A stretch of 64,000 nucleotides of DNA from Odontesthes bonariensis (Eukaryota; Chordata; Actinopteri; Atheriniformes; Atherinopsidae): positions 33,669,449 through 33,733,448 of the forward strand of contig NC_134515.1 in the NCBI RefSeq assembly GCF_027942865.1, written 5' to 3'. The position numbers and the translations under genes are program-made. Positions within the stretch are counted from its first letter, which is position 1. Every line of letters begins with the position of its first letter. The notes beneath the pieces are model-generated. The model ran no database searches and was not told where the DNA came from. It was given only the letters and a program-made list of their open reading frames with translations. This document shows positions 51,738 through 62,706 of the stretch, one piece after another.

Positions 51738-52350
51738 TGGTTACATGTCGCTATTCAGACATGTCATTAGTCAGACATTAGCACCCAATTGTCGGAGTAG
51801 CAGCATTTTCATTTAAAAAAAAACATACCACTACTCCGACATTTTTTATTTCCATTGTCGGAATAGGGGCATGATACTATATAGTTTTGAAACATGCCGC
51901 TTTTCCGACATGAATAATTGTAATGTGCTCATGCGAAAATGTGCCCAAATCAAAACGATTCCTAACCCTAACCGTCAGTACAGGTGGATATGCTTTATTT
52001 TACATTAGGTGCTGCTCAAGCGTAAATGGGCCTAACCCTAAAACTATGCCTAACCTTAACCGTCAGTAAAGGCATGTGTTTATGTGTGCGTAACCCTAAA
52101 CATCAGTAAGCGTACATGTGCCTAACCGTAACCGTCATTAAAAGGCATGCGTTCATTACCTTAGTAATAGTTGTGTAAATGTGTGTAAATGTACGTAATG
52201 TGCGTAAATGTGCGCAAATCAAAACAATCCCTACCCTTAATCGTCAGTAAAGACGTGTCGGAATAACGGCATGAAAAACTGTCTGAACACCGGGATGTCT
52301 GAATAGAAACATGTCTGAATAATGGCATGTCGGAATAGGGAGTGAATGCC
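51738..52350. mobile_element. Non-autonomous element built on a CATGTCGGAATA motif
   Basis: The left part carries CAGACATGTC, TTGTCGGAGTAG and ATTGTCGGAATAGGGGCATG. The right part carries ACGTGTCGGAATAACGGCAT and ATGGCATGTCGGAATAGGG, some copies inverted. The centre (51960-52260) is a degenerate tandem of CCTAACCCTAACCGTCAGTA words. No coding potential. Confidence 0.5.
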
Positions 52351-52560
52351 AATAATAATATGGTCAAACATGTAAGTGCTCTCAAAAGTCTCATTTTAAT
52401 CCCTCTTCCCCTTATTGAATGTTGCAGGTGAGTTCTAATTGAAGACTGTGGTGCAGGCTCTTCGTCCAATCTCTTGACTATAGACTAGATTAGATTATCT
52501 GTGTGGTGGTGGACTGTTTGTAGATACTGACCGTAGTTTACAGTGACAGTGGCCTGCACA

Positions 52561-54129
52561 ATGGAGGCAGCCCCAACTGCCGCGAAGTGGGAAAGGTATG
52601 ACACAGACTACCAACGTTGCATCATCTGCCAAACTGAAACAGACCAAGAACTGATGGTGGCCCCAAGCGCCCACACAATTATACTGCAGTATGTCAGAGA
52701 ACGTGCAAGGTATGGTGATGGTAACTTTCCTGAAATAAACAGACGCCTTGGCAATGTGACACCCGAGAGTGGACTTCCTGACAGTGAAGAAGAATCAGAA
52801 GACATGCCTGCAGCAGTGAAAGTGGCAGTTGTCGATGCCATGGCAGATGTCCAGTCACTACAAAAGCTTGACAACATCACAAACTGTAGCCAGCTGGCTG
52901 ATCAGTTCACAACCCGTATCCTGGAGAGATACAGTGATGCCGATGAAGTCCACCTTGTCTTTGATCGCTATGATGTCACATCTCTGAAGGGTGCCACTCG
53001 TGACAGAAGGCATGGTGGTCAGCCAGTCATAGCCTACCACATAACAGATGCCACCAACATAGCAAAGGTGCCACTGAAGCGACTCCTGTCCCATGTGAAG
53101 ACAAAGATGGAACTCACTGGCTATCTTGCTGAGAAGATGCTGGTGAAGGCTCATGCAGAAGAGAAGCAGATGGTTGTTGCATGGGGTTCACAGTGCCGAG
53201 CTACTCACAGGAATGTCGACCACCTTCATAGTCAGCAGGAAGAGGCCGACACTAAACTTCTCCTGCATGCTGCTGAAGCAACTGCAAGTGGGGCTTCAAT
53301 CATAAACATTCACTCACCTGATACCGACGTCTTTGTTCTGGCTCTCCGCCGGTATCCTGAGTTATGCACCAACACCAACTTCGTGACTGGAGTTGGTACG
53401 AAGCGACGTGTCATTCCTCTGGGACCCATCTACGAAGCTCTGGGGCCAAACAAGGCAGCTGCTTTGCCAGGATTGCATGCCTTTAGTGGAGCTGATAACA
53501 CGGGGGGCTTTGCTGGCAGAGGCAAACTTGCTTTCTGGAAGATCTTCCGTGACGCAAGGGATGACAGCAATGAGATATCTGCATTGACAAGTCTGGGAAC
53601 CATGCGCTGGCCAAGTGATGCCATATATGATGGTCTCGAAGAGTTTCTCTGCAAGGTTTACCTGCCAGGGACCAAGACTACCAAGATGGAAAAATTGAGA
53701 TGGTGGCTATTCACAAAGAAACAGGCCGAGTCAGAGAGGTTGCCACCTACACAAGCTGCACTGCAACAAGCAATCTTGCGGGCACACTACCAAGCAATGA
53801 TCTGGAACAATGACACTGTTCCAAACCCAGAGATACCATCGCCACAGGACTATGGCTGGAACTTGGAAGACGATGTATGGGTTCCAGTGATGACCAAGGA
53901 ACAGCCTGCACCAAATGCGGTCATCCAGCTGGTGAAGTGCGGCTGTTCAAAATCCAAGTGTGACAATGCGAGGTGTTCATGTCGTAAAGCAGGACTCGGC
54001 TGCACAGAGTTATGTGCCTGTGACCCCAGTGAGGGATGTGACAATCCTGAGCAGCCCACCACATCACTCAATGATGAAGAGGATGAAGACTCAGGAGATG
54101 ACGAGGACGATGTTGAAAACTTAATATAA
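52561..54129 (+). CDS. FEN/XPG-like (PIN-fold) nuclease with C-terminal CXC zinc domain, 522 aa, intronless
   Basis: Single open frame. I start at the ATG at 52561; an in-frame TAG lies at 52534. Seen: a CIIC pair near the N-terminus (Cys20, Cys23), VFDRYD (Asp135, Asp138), QQEEADTKLLLHA (Glu227, Glu228, Asp230), SPDTDVFVLAL (Asp254, Asp256), SGADNTGGFAGRGK (Asp312, glycine hairpin 316-322), and a Cys cluster at 460, 462, 467, 472, 474, 481, 485, 487 and 493 followed by an acidic C-terminus. The order of acidic boxes and the G-x-G-K after Asp312 parallel FEN1/XPG active sites. The Cys spacing fits the tesmin/TSO1 CXC DNA-binding domain. I recall similar uncharacterised proteins, often longer, in fish and invertebrates, with no assigned function. 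A structure-specific nuclease linked to a mobile element is an inference. AATAAA lies at 54275-54280. Confidence 0.75.
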   Translation: MEAAPTAAKWERYDTDYQRCIICQTETDQELMVAPSAHTIILQYVRERARYGDGNFPEINRRLGNVTPESGLPDSEEESEDMPAAVKVAVVDAMADVQSLQKLDNITNCSQLADQFTTRILERYSDADEVHLVFDRYDVTSLKGATRDRRHGGQPVIAYHITDATNIAKVPLKRLLSHVKTKMELTGYLAEKMLVKAHAEEKQMVVAWGSQCRATHRNVDHLHSQQEEADTKLLLHAAEATASGASIINIHSPDTDVFVLALRRYPELCTNTNFVTGVGTKRRVIPLGPIYEALGPNKAAALPGLHAFSGADNTGGFAGRGKLAFWKIFRDARDDSNEISALTSLGTMRWPSDAIYDGLEEFLCKVYLPGTKTTKMEKLRWWLFTKKQAESERLPPTQAALQQAILRAHYQAMIWNNDTVPNPEIPSPQDYGWNLEDDVWVPVMTKEQPAPNAVIQLVKCGCSKSKCDNARCSCRKAGLGCTELCACDPSEGCDNPEQPTTSLNDEEDEDSGDDEDDVENLI

Positions 54130-54274
54130 ACTGTGTGCTAACTGAAAGCATGACACTCATTGCGTAATGTGTAACATCACATTTATAATATACATTGTGA
54201 ATTGGAGTTCATTGTGATTTTCAGTTGATTTAGTCTACAAACATAAGATGATGCCTTTATTTCTATGCCGAGTC

Positions 54275-54280
54275 AATAAA
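54275..54280 (+). terminator. Polyadenylation signal after the nuclease ORF
   Basis: AATAAA about 145 nt downstream of the stop codon. Confidence 0.5.
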
Positions 54281-54865
54281 CGTATTCATTCCAGAAAAGA
54301 TTACTGTTATCAGACCACTACTTCAGTTATCAGACTTTTCAGCAACGAATAGCATAATAAATGAATCATTATTTTCACCATTTATTACTAGCTTGCATAA
54401 TTAACCCATTCGCATTCCGACAGATTTGCCTGAAAAACGCCTGAAAACGCCTCTCCAAATTGAAATGGTTGCTGTATCCCAACCCTTTGTGCTATTGAGA
54501 TGAAAACACCCATTTTGGAAAGCAGACACCCTCTAGTTTTGTAATCTATTGTCAGTTTCACTGTAAAGGGTTCTGCTGAAAACTGGGAACTCTTTATATT
54601 TTGAAGTTTTTGTCATTTTTTCCCCTCGCCAAAGAAAAAAATATATACATAGACATTAAATAGTCCTTTTACTGTAATGTATCAGGTTATAGACATAATG
54701 GAACAAAGGCCACAAGTCTGAACAACTTGTATTTCAAATTTGAAAACAAAATATCAAAATTTGTGTTTTCTACACCATTTTATATGTGGGTATGCCTAGG
54801 CGTTTTTGCAAAGTCCTATTTTTGGAGACCAAAATGTTGTTATTTTCTTATATGCTTCACAATTT

Positions 54866-54990
54866 TTCCCAGCACAATATTTCAGACTGCCAACATGTTT
54901 TTTATTGTTATTTGGGGTGTCCTTGAGACAGTTGGATGGGTGGCTTGCTTTCATCAAAAAAATCCCACGGGACTTTTTAGGCTCCTTGAC
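54866..54990 (-). repeat. Right inverted repeat flanking the nuclease ORF
   Basis: CAGCACAATATTTCAGACTG, CCAACATGTTTTTTATTGTT, then GGTGGCTTGCTTTCATCAAA and AAAATCCCACGGGACTTTTT: the reverse complement of the left copy, in the same order. Confidence 0.85.
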
Positions 54991-55225
54991 TATAAGCACT
55001 GTAGTCAGTGTACATCATTGATATATTTCATTTGAGTGATCAACACCATAGCACTCAATAATACTTCCATATATGCAGTTTTCACGCATTTATTTTCATT
55101 GAGACACAGTGACAACAATTGTTTATTTTATATTGCAGGAAGCTCTAACTCAGGGTTAATTTAGTCTGTCATATATTCCTTTTGCACAGCAGGTGTCACT
55201 AGAGAGACCGTTTCAATGAGGCTTC
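54991..55225. other. No feature recognised
   Basis: Short AT-rich spacer. Confidence 0.4.
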
Positions 55226-55500
55226 GGGTAATTACATTACATTACATTACGGTCATTTTGCGGACGCTTTTAACCAAAGCGACTTACAATAAGTGCGTTC
55301 AACATCGGTAGGCAAAAAAACTTCAGGTCACAAGAAATCATAAGTGCATTTCCTTCCAAAACCAAACAGCGAAGAGCAAAACTAGTGCTAGAGTAAGTGC
55401 GATAAGTCAGGTACCTAGACAGATGGGAAGACAATTTAGAAAACAAAGACAATTTAGGATTCAATATAAACACAAGAAACTTGTGCTAAAGAAAATAAAA
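55226..55500. mobile_element. Common fish repeat with (ATTAC)n end
   Basis: AATTACATTACATTACATTA followed by GGTCATTTTGCGGACGCTTT and ACCAAAGCGACTTACAATAA, a very widespread teleost repeat whose class I cannot state with certainty. It directly precedes array B. Confidence 0.6.
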
Positions 55501-58500
55501 AATTAAAATAAAACTAGAAAGCTGCAAGCAGCTGTAAGCGGGACCGAGGTGTGCGTACATTGGATGTGCGCACGTTGGGGCATGCGTTTGTCGCCGTAGT
55601 CGCGCAGCTCTGCCCACATGCACGATACCCTCTGCGTACGTACGAGTACATAATAACCCCAATGTGGAGGGTTTATTGAAAATTTCTAGGGGGCGCCACT
55701 GAGCCATTTTGCTCCGCCCACACACGATAACTTTACATACGTACGAGGTCGTCAGGGTGGACGTGTGCGCCAAGTTTCATTAAGTTGCGATGATAAAAAG
55801 GCTTTCAAATCACAAATGCCATCACACGATATTCAACGCGTGGCCACGCCCACACCGTTCAGAGTTTGAAAACGTGAATCCATGATTCATTTCCTCCATG
55901 TCTTAGGAGTAACCTGGCCAAGTTTGAAGCTTGTAGCATTAAATCTGTAGAAGGTGTTCGATAAAATGCGAGGTGTGGAAAAAAAAAGACGTTTCCAACC
56001 ACAAGCAGGTGGCGCTGTAGGTGGATATCACTATTTTATAAATACACTTTCAGGCTGTGTCCAGCAATCACCGTATGAAGTTTGGGACAGATTGGATAAT
56101 GTATGTGGAAGTTATAAGCGACTTAATTTTATGTGGCGAGTGATGGCGAGTCATCAAACTTTGAGGCGTCGCCACGGCGACGCCCTTTGAGGTTTGAAAA
56201 AGTTTCCCCATGAATTTTTCCCCCCATGTCTTAAGAGTAACCTGGCCAAGTTTGAAGTCTGTAGCATTAAATCTGTAGGACGAGTTTGATCTTATGCAAG
56301 GCGTGGAATCGGTCAAAAATGGCACCAAAATGCACTTTCCATCCAAAATGGCTGCCTTCCTGTGGATGTGGGACCTTGTTGGCAAGAGACTTTTATGTGC
56401 GTCTGGGCATGATGAATGAGTGTACTGAATTTTGTCGTCCCACGTCAAAATAACCCCATTGCGGGGACCATTTTAAAATATTGTAGGGGGCGCCACTGAG
56501 CCATTTTGCTCCGCCCACACACGATACCCTTTACATACGTATGAGGTTGTGAGGATGGACGTGTGGGGCAAGTTTCATGACCTTGCAATGATGATATGGC
56601 TTTCAAATCACAAACAACATCACATGATTTTCACCGCCTGGCCTAGCCCACATTGTTCAGAGTTTGGAAAAGTTTATCCATGATTCTTTCCCTCCATGTC
56701 TTAAGAGTAACCTGGCCAAGTTTGAAGCTTGTAGCATGAAATCTGTAGGAGGAGTTTGATCAAATGAGAGGTGTGGAAAAAAAAGACATTTCCAACCACC
56801 AGCAGGTGGCGCTATAGGAAGATTTCACTATGTTAATATGTACGCGTTCAAACTGGGTCCAGCAATCACCGTATGAAGTTTGGGACAGATTGGATAATGT
56901 TTTTGGGAGTTATAAGCGACTTAATTTTTTGTGGCAAGTGATGGCGAGTCATCAAATTTTGGGGCGTCGCCATGACCACGCCCTTTAAGTTTTGAAAAAG
57001 TTTCTCCATGATTTTTCCATCCCATGTCTTAAGAGTAACCTGGCCAAGTTTGAAGTCTGTAGCATTAAATCTGTATGAGGAGTTCAATCTTATGCAAGGC
57101 GTGGAATCGGTCAAAAATGGCACGAAAACTCACTTTCCATCCAAAATGGCCGCCTTCCTGTGGACGTGGGACCATGGCGGCATGTGACTTTTTTGTGCGT
57201 CTAGGCATGATGAATGAGTGTACTGAATTTCGTCGTCCCACGCGAAACTAATCCTATTGCGGGGACAATTTTTAAGCATCGTAGGGGGCGCTACAGAGCC
57301 AATGAGCGACTCCCAAAAAATAAAGTTTAGATTCTTTCATGTCGTCAACCGGCACGTGGCGCTTGCAAAATTTCCTGAGTTTTCGCATACCTTTTGCAAA
57401 GAATAAGAAAGAAAGAAAGAAAGAAAGAATAACTAGAAAGCTGCAAGCAGCTGTGAGCGGGACCGAGGTGTGCGTACGTTGAGATGTGCGTACGTTGGGG
57501 CATGCGCTGGACGCTGGAGCTGCAGCTCTGCCCACACGCACGATACCCTCTGCGTACGTACGAGCACATAATAACCCCAATGCGGAGGGGTTTTTGAAAA
57601 TTTCTAGGGGGCGCTACTGAGCCATTTTGATCCGCCCACACACGATACCCTTAACATACGGACGAGGTCAACAGGGTGGACGTGTGTGCCAAGTTTCATG
57701 ACTTTGCGATGATGATAAGGCTTTCAAATAACAAACGCCATCACATGATTTGTATCGCCTGGCCACGCCCAAATTTTTCGGAGTTTGGAAAAGATTTTCC
57801 ATGAATTTTTCCCCCCATGGCTTAAGAGTAACCTGGTCAAGTTTGGAGCTGTTCCCATGAAATCTGTAGGAGGAGTTTGATAAAATGCGAGGTGTGGACA
57901 AAAAATTACGTTTACAATCACCAGCAGGTGGCACTGTCGGTGGATGTCACTATGTTTTATGTACGCATTCATGCTGGGTCCAGCAATCACCGTGTGAAGT
58001 TTGGGACAGATTGGATAATGTATGTGGGCGTTATAAGCGACTTAATTTTTTGTGGCGAGTGATGGCGAGTCATCAAACTTTGAGGCGTCGCAACGGCCAC
58101 GCCCTTTGAGGTTTGAAAAAGTTTCTCCATTTCCCCCCCCCCCCCCCCCCCCCAATGTCTTAAGAGTAAACTGGCCAAGTTTGAAGTTTTTTCCATGAAA
58201 TCTGTAGGAGGAGTTCGATAAAATGCGAGGTGTGGAAACAAAAAGACGTTTCCAACCACCAGCAGGTGGCGCTATAGGTGGGTGTCACTGTTATAATATT
58301 TATGCTTTCAGGCTGGGTCCAGCATTCACCGTATGAAGTTTGGGACAGATTGGATAATGTATGTGGGAGTTATAAGCGACTTAATTTTTTGTGGCGAGTG
58401 ATGGCGAGTCATCAAACTTTGAGACGTCGCCTGGGCCACGCCCTTTAAGTTTTGAAAAAGTTTCCAGATGAATTTTCCACCCCATGTCTTAAGAGTAACC

Positions 58501-58635
58501 TGGCCAAGTTTGAAGTCTGTAGCATTAAATCTGTAGGACAAGTTCGATCATATGCAAGGCGTGGAATCGGCCAAAAATGGCACGAAAACGCGCTTTCCAT
58601 CCAAAATGGCCGCCTTCCTGTGGACGTGGCACACT

Positions 58636-60731
58636 GGCGGCATGAGACTTTTTTGTGCGTCTGGGCATGATGAATGAGTGTACCGACTTTCGTCGTCCCA
58701 CGCAAAACTAATCCTATTAAGTGAATCATTTTTATGCATCGTAGGGGTCGCTACAGAGCCAATGAGTGACTCCCAAAAATATAAAGTTTAGATTCTTTCA
58801 TGTCGTCGACTAGCACGTGGCGCTCGCAAAATTTCCTGAGTTTTCGCATACCTTTTGCAAAGAATAAGAAGAAAGAAAGAATAACTAGAAAGCTGCAAGC
58901 AGCTGTGAGCGGGACCGAGGTGTGCGTACGTTGGATGTGCGCACGTTGGGGCATGCGCTGGATGCCGTAGTCGCGCAGCTCTGCCCACACGCACGATACC
59001 CTATGCGTACGTACGAGCATATAATAACCCCAATGCGGAGGGGTTTTTGAAAATTTCTAGGGGGCGCCACTGAGCCATTTATCTCCGCCCACACACGATA
59101 CCCTTTACTTACATACGAGGTCGAGAGGGTGGAAGTGTGTGCCAAGTTTCATGACTTTGCGATGATGATAAGGCTTTCAAATCACAAACGCCATCACATG
59201 ATTTTCACCGCCTGGCCACGCCCACACCGTTCAGAGTTTGAAAGAAGTTTCTCCAAGATTCTTTCCCCCCATGTCTTAAGAGTAACCTGGCCAAGTTTGG
59301 AGCTGTTACCATTAAATCTGTAGGAGGAGTTCAATAAAATGCGAGTTGTGAAAAAAAAAAGACGTTTCCGACCACCATTAGGTGGCGCTGTAGGTGGATA
59401 TCACTATTTTATATGTGCGCATTTAGGCTGGGTCCAGCAATCACTGTATGAAGTTTGGGACAGATTGGATAATGTATGTGGGAGTTATAAGCGACTTAAA
59501 TCTTTTATGGCGAGTCATAAATTTGACGCGTCGCCACGGCCACACCCTTTGAGGTTTGAAAAAGTTTCTCCATGATTTTTTTCCCCCATGTCTTAGGAGT
59601 AACCTGGCCAAGTTTGAAGATTTTAGCATTAAATCTGTAGGACAAGTTCGATCATATGAAAGGCGTGGAATCGGTCAAAAATGGCACAAACGCACTTTCC
59701 ATCCAAAATGGCCGCCTTCCTGTGGACATGGCACATTGGCGGCATGAGACTTTTTTGTGCGTCTGGGCATGATGAATGAGTGTACCGACTTTCGTCGTCC
59801 CACGCAAAACTAATCCTATTAAGTGAATCATTTTTATGCATCGTAGGGGTCGCTACAGAGCCAATGAGTGACTCCCAAAAATATAAAGTTTAGATTCTTT
59901 CATGTCGTCGACTAGCACGTGGCGCTCGCAAAATTTCCTGAGTTTTCGCATACCTTTTGCAAAGAATAAGAAGAAAGAAAGAATAACTAGAAAGCTGCAA
60001 GCAGCTGTGAGCGGGACCGAGGTGTGCGTACGTTGGATGTGCGCACGTTGGGGCATGCGCTGGATGCCGTAGTCGCGCAGCTCTGCCCACACGCACGATA
60101 CCCTATGCGTACGTACGAGCATATAATAACCCCAATGCGGAGGGGTTTTTGAAAATTTCTAGGGGGCGCCACTGAGCCATTTATCTCCGCCCACACACGA
60201 TACCCTTTACTTACATACGAGGTCGAGAGGGTGGAAGTGTGTGCCAAGTTTCATGACTTTGCGATGATGATAAGGCTTTCAAATCACAAACGCCATCACA
60301 TGATTTTCACCGCCTGGCCACGCCCACACCGTTCAGAGTTTGAAAGAAGTTTCTCCAAGATTCTTTCCCCCCATGTCTTAAGAGTAACCTGGCCAAGTTT
60401 GGAGCTGTTACCATTAAATCTGTAGGAGGAGTTCAATAAAATGCGAGTTGTGAAAAAAAAAAGACGTTTCCGACCACCATTAGGTGGCGCTGTAGGTGGA
60501 TATCACTATTTTATATGTGCGCATTTAGGCTGGGTCCAGCAATCACTGTATGAAGTTTGGGACAGATTGGATAATGTATGTGGGAGTTATAAGCGACTTA
60601 AATCTTTTATGGCGAGTGATAAATTTGACGCGTCGCCACGGCCACACCCTTTGAGGTTTGAAAAAGTTTCTCCATGATTTTTTTCCCCCATGTCTTAGGA
60701 GTAACCTGGCCAAGTTTGAAGATTTTAGCAT
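58636..60731 (+). repeat. Near-perfect tandem duplication, period 1102 bp
   Basis: 58636-59629 and 59738-60731 are identical by eye except for one base (C at 59516, G at 60618). This is far more alike than other units of the array, so it is either a very recent duplication or an assembly effect. Confidence 0.85.
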
Positions 60732-61422
60732 GAAATATGTAGGAGGAGTTCGATGAAATGCGAGGTGTGGAAAAAAAAAGACGTTTTCAACCACCAGCAG
60801 GTGGCGCTATAGGTGGATATCACTATGTTATATGTCCGCGTTCAAGCTGGGTCCAGCAATCACCGTATGAAGTTTGGGACAGATTGGATAATGTATGTGG
60901 GAGTTATAAGCGACTTAATTTTTTGTGGCGAGTGATGGCGAGTCATCGAACTTTGAGGCGTCGCCACGGCCACGCCCTTTAAGTTTTGAAAAAGTTTCTC
61001 CATGATTTTTTCCCCCCATGTCTAAAGAGTAACCTGGCGAAGTTTGAAGTCTGTAGCATTAAATCTATAGGACAAGTTCGATCATATGAAAGGCGTGGAA
61101 TCGGTCAAAAATGGCACAAACGCACTTTCCATCCAAAATGGCCGCCTTCCTGTGGACATGGCACATTGGCGACATGAGACTTTTTTGTGCGTCTGGGCAT
61201 GATGAATGAGTGTACCGAATTTCGTTGTCCTACGCAAAACTAATCCTATTAAGGGGACCATTTTTAAGCATCGTAGGGGGCGCTACAGAGTCAATGAACG
61301 ACTCCCAAAAATATAAAGTTTAGATTCTTTCATGTCGTCGACTGGCAGGTGGTGCTCGCAAAATTTCCTGAGTTTTCGCATACCTTTTGCAAAGAATAAG
61401 AATATAGAAAAATAATAATAAT

Positions 61423-61578
61423 CCTTACAGATACAATAGGGTCCTTGCAGTTTCACTGCTTGGTCCCTAATAAACCTTACAGATACAATAGGGTCCTTGC
61501 AGTTTCACTGCTCGGTCCCTAATAATAAACCTTACAGATACAATAGGGTCCTTGCAGTTTCACTGCTCGGTCCCTAAT
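61423..61578 (+). repeat. Three tandem trailer repeats
   Basis: Same 52-bp unit as at 22360-22731 (CCTTACAGATACAATAGGGT and following). The first copy has GCTTGG in place of GCTCGG. Confidence 0.9.
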
Positions 61579-61839
61579 AACGGAGAAAAATAATAATAAC
61601 TAGAAAGCTGCAAGCAGCTGTGAGCGGGACCAAGGTGTGCGTACGTTGAATGTGCGCACGTTGGGGCATGCGCTGGACGCCGTAGTCGCGCAGCTCTGCC
61701 CACACGCACGATACCCTCTGCGTACGTACGAGCATATAATAACCCCAATGCGGAGGGGTTTTTGAAAAATTCTAGGGGGCGCCACTGAGCCATTTTGCTC
61801 CACCCACACACGAAACATTCACATTCATACTCCACACAA

Positions 61840-62047
61840 AAAAGCCATGCATGCTTCCAATCACCCCCACAGCGCCAACCACTACAACACCATGCAGCCC
61901 TTCAAACATCAGTTCAAACCCTCACCATGTACTTTTCTAACCTCTACCTCAACCATAAGTACACACAGAACGGCCCCAGCTGGGAGTTGAACCTAGTATC
62001 CTTTTACTGTGAGGCAATGGTGCTAACCACCACACCACCGTGCAGCC
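61840..62047 (-). mobile_element. tRNA-derived SINE-like element, two tRNA-like heads
   Basis: On the minus strand a head at 62047-62010 reads GGGCTGCACGGTGGTGTGGT and GGTTAGCACC (A-box-like), followed by TAGGTTCAACTCCCAGCTGG (B-box-like). A second head, GGGCTGCATGGTGTTGTAGT and GGTTGGCGC, lies at 61900-61864. The tRNA fold is not preserved, so I do not call a tRNA gene. Confidence 0.6.
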
Positions 62048-62463
62048 CCAAACCTATAACTACTACAACACAAAAAGATGGCATTACATAGTATACAGCA
62101 GACTGTGTTGGACCACCTTGTCTGACTAGCATGACTTGGAGATAATTAAACAAGTTAATTATTTTTGATTGAACCAAGGATGTCAACCCCTCACAGCGGG
62201 AAATGGTGAACTACCAACTGTTTTGCAGGCAGGACGCATCAGTCAATCTCTACTCTTATTCATTTATTTTAATTATTTCTAGTCTGAGTTGTAGCATCAC
62301 CATTCTGTTCCTATTGATGCCGAGCTGGGGTCAATAAACACTTGTGTCTACTGCAGTCCTTTGATGCAGGACTGACACATTACAACCAAAATTAGATGTT
62401 AGCTGGTGTTAGTGGGTTTTTGGGCCATTTTATAATGGGCTTTATAGTGAGATCAGTAAACCT
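62048..62463. other. No feature recognised
   Basis: Short spacer; GCCGAGCTGGGGTCAATAAA near 62320 looks like a repeat end but was not identified. Confidence 0.35.
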
Positions 62464-62482
62464 CAACAAAGTGAATGTCATG

Positions 62483-62687
62483 GGGCGGTCGGTGGCGTAG
62501 GGTGTTTAGCAGCAGCCCCATGTATAGAGGCTACAGTCCTCGCTGCAGCTGGCCCCGGTTCGAGTCCCGCACCGAGCGGCCCTTTGCTGCATGTCTCCCC
62601 TCTCTCTCTGCCCCTTGCATTCCTGTCTCTCTCCAACTGTCCTATGATTAAAGGCATAAAAAGCCCCCAAAAAAATATTAAAAAAAA
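62483..62687 (+). mobile_element. tRNA-derived SINE with 19-bp target duplications
   Basis: Flanked by exact CAACAAAGTGAATGTCATG at 62464-62482 and 62688-62706. The head carries GTGGCGTAGGGTGTTTAGCA (A box region) and a perfect B box GGTTCGAGTCC at 62557-62567. The body has CTGCATGTCTCCCCTCTCTC and the tail is A-rich. It inserted just upstream of a tubulin exon relic. Confidence 0.9.
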
Positions 62688-62706
62688 CAACAAAGTGAAT
62701 GTCATG

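Larger units (their letters stand above)
51466..54990 (+). mobile_element. Candidate mobile unit with inverted repeats encoding a FEN-like/CXC protein
   Basis: Two inverted repeats of about 125 bp enclose 3.3 kb holding one intact ORF (52561-54129) and a second, smaller repetitive element (51738-52350). Inverted ends plus a single internal gene suggest a DNA transposon-like unit. I could not define target-site duplications, and the repeats could instead be two independent copies of a MITE that happen to flank a gene. Confidence 0.5.
55512..61808 (+). repeat. Array B of the modular repeat family
   Basis: Units start with AACTAGAAAGCTGCAAGCAG at 55512, 57431, 58883, 59985 and 61598. The first four end TTTTGCAAAGAATAAG before an A/G-rich microsatellite; the last is cut at about 61808. 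Unit lengths are 1.9, 1.45, 1.1 and about 1.4 kb, depending on how many modules of about 300-340 bp they hold. The fourth unit ends with three trailer repeats (61423-61578). Same structure and orientation as array A. No credible ORF; the many short ORFs are repeats of each other. Confidence 0.85.

Noticed and set aside
51960..52260. Interstitial telomere repeat
   Set aside because: CCCTAA words occur but are interleaved with CCGTCAGTA and other words; not a vertebrate telomeric tract.
55954..61177. Many similar 60-130 codon ORFs in array B
   Set aside because: They repeat with the modules, differ in frame and start between copies, and show no protein-like conservation; treated as non-coding repeat.
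62483..62600. Functional tRNA gene
   Set aside because: Only the A/B box region is tRNA-like; the cloverleaf is not complete and the sequence continues into a SINE body with target duplications.
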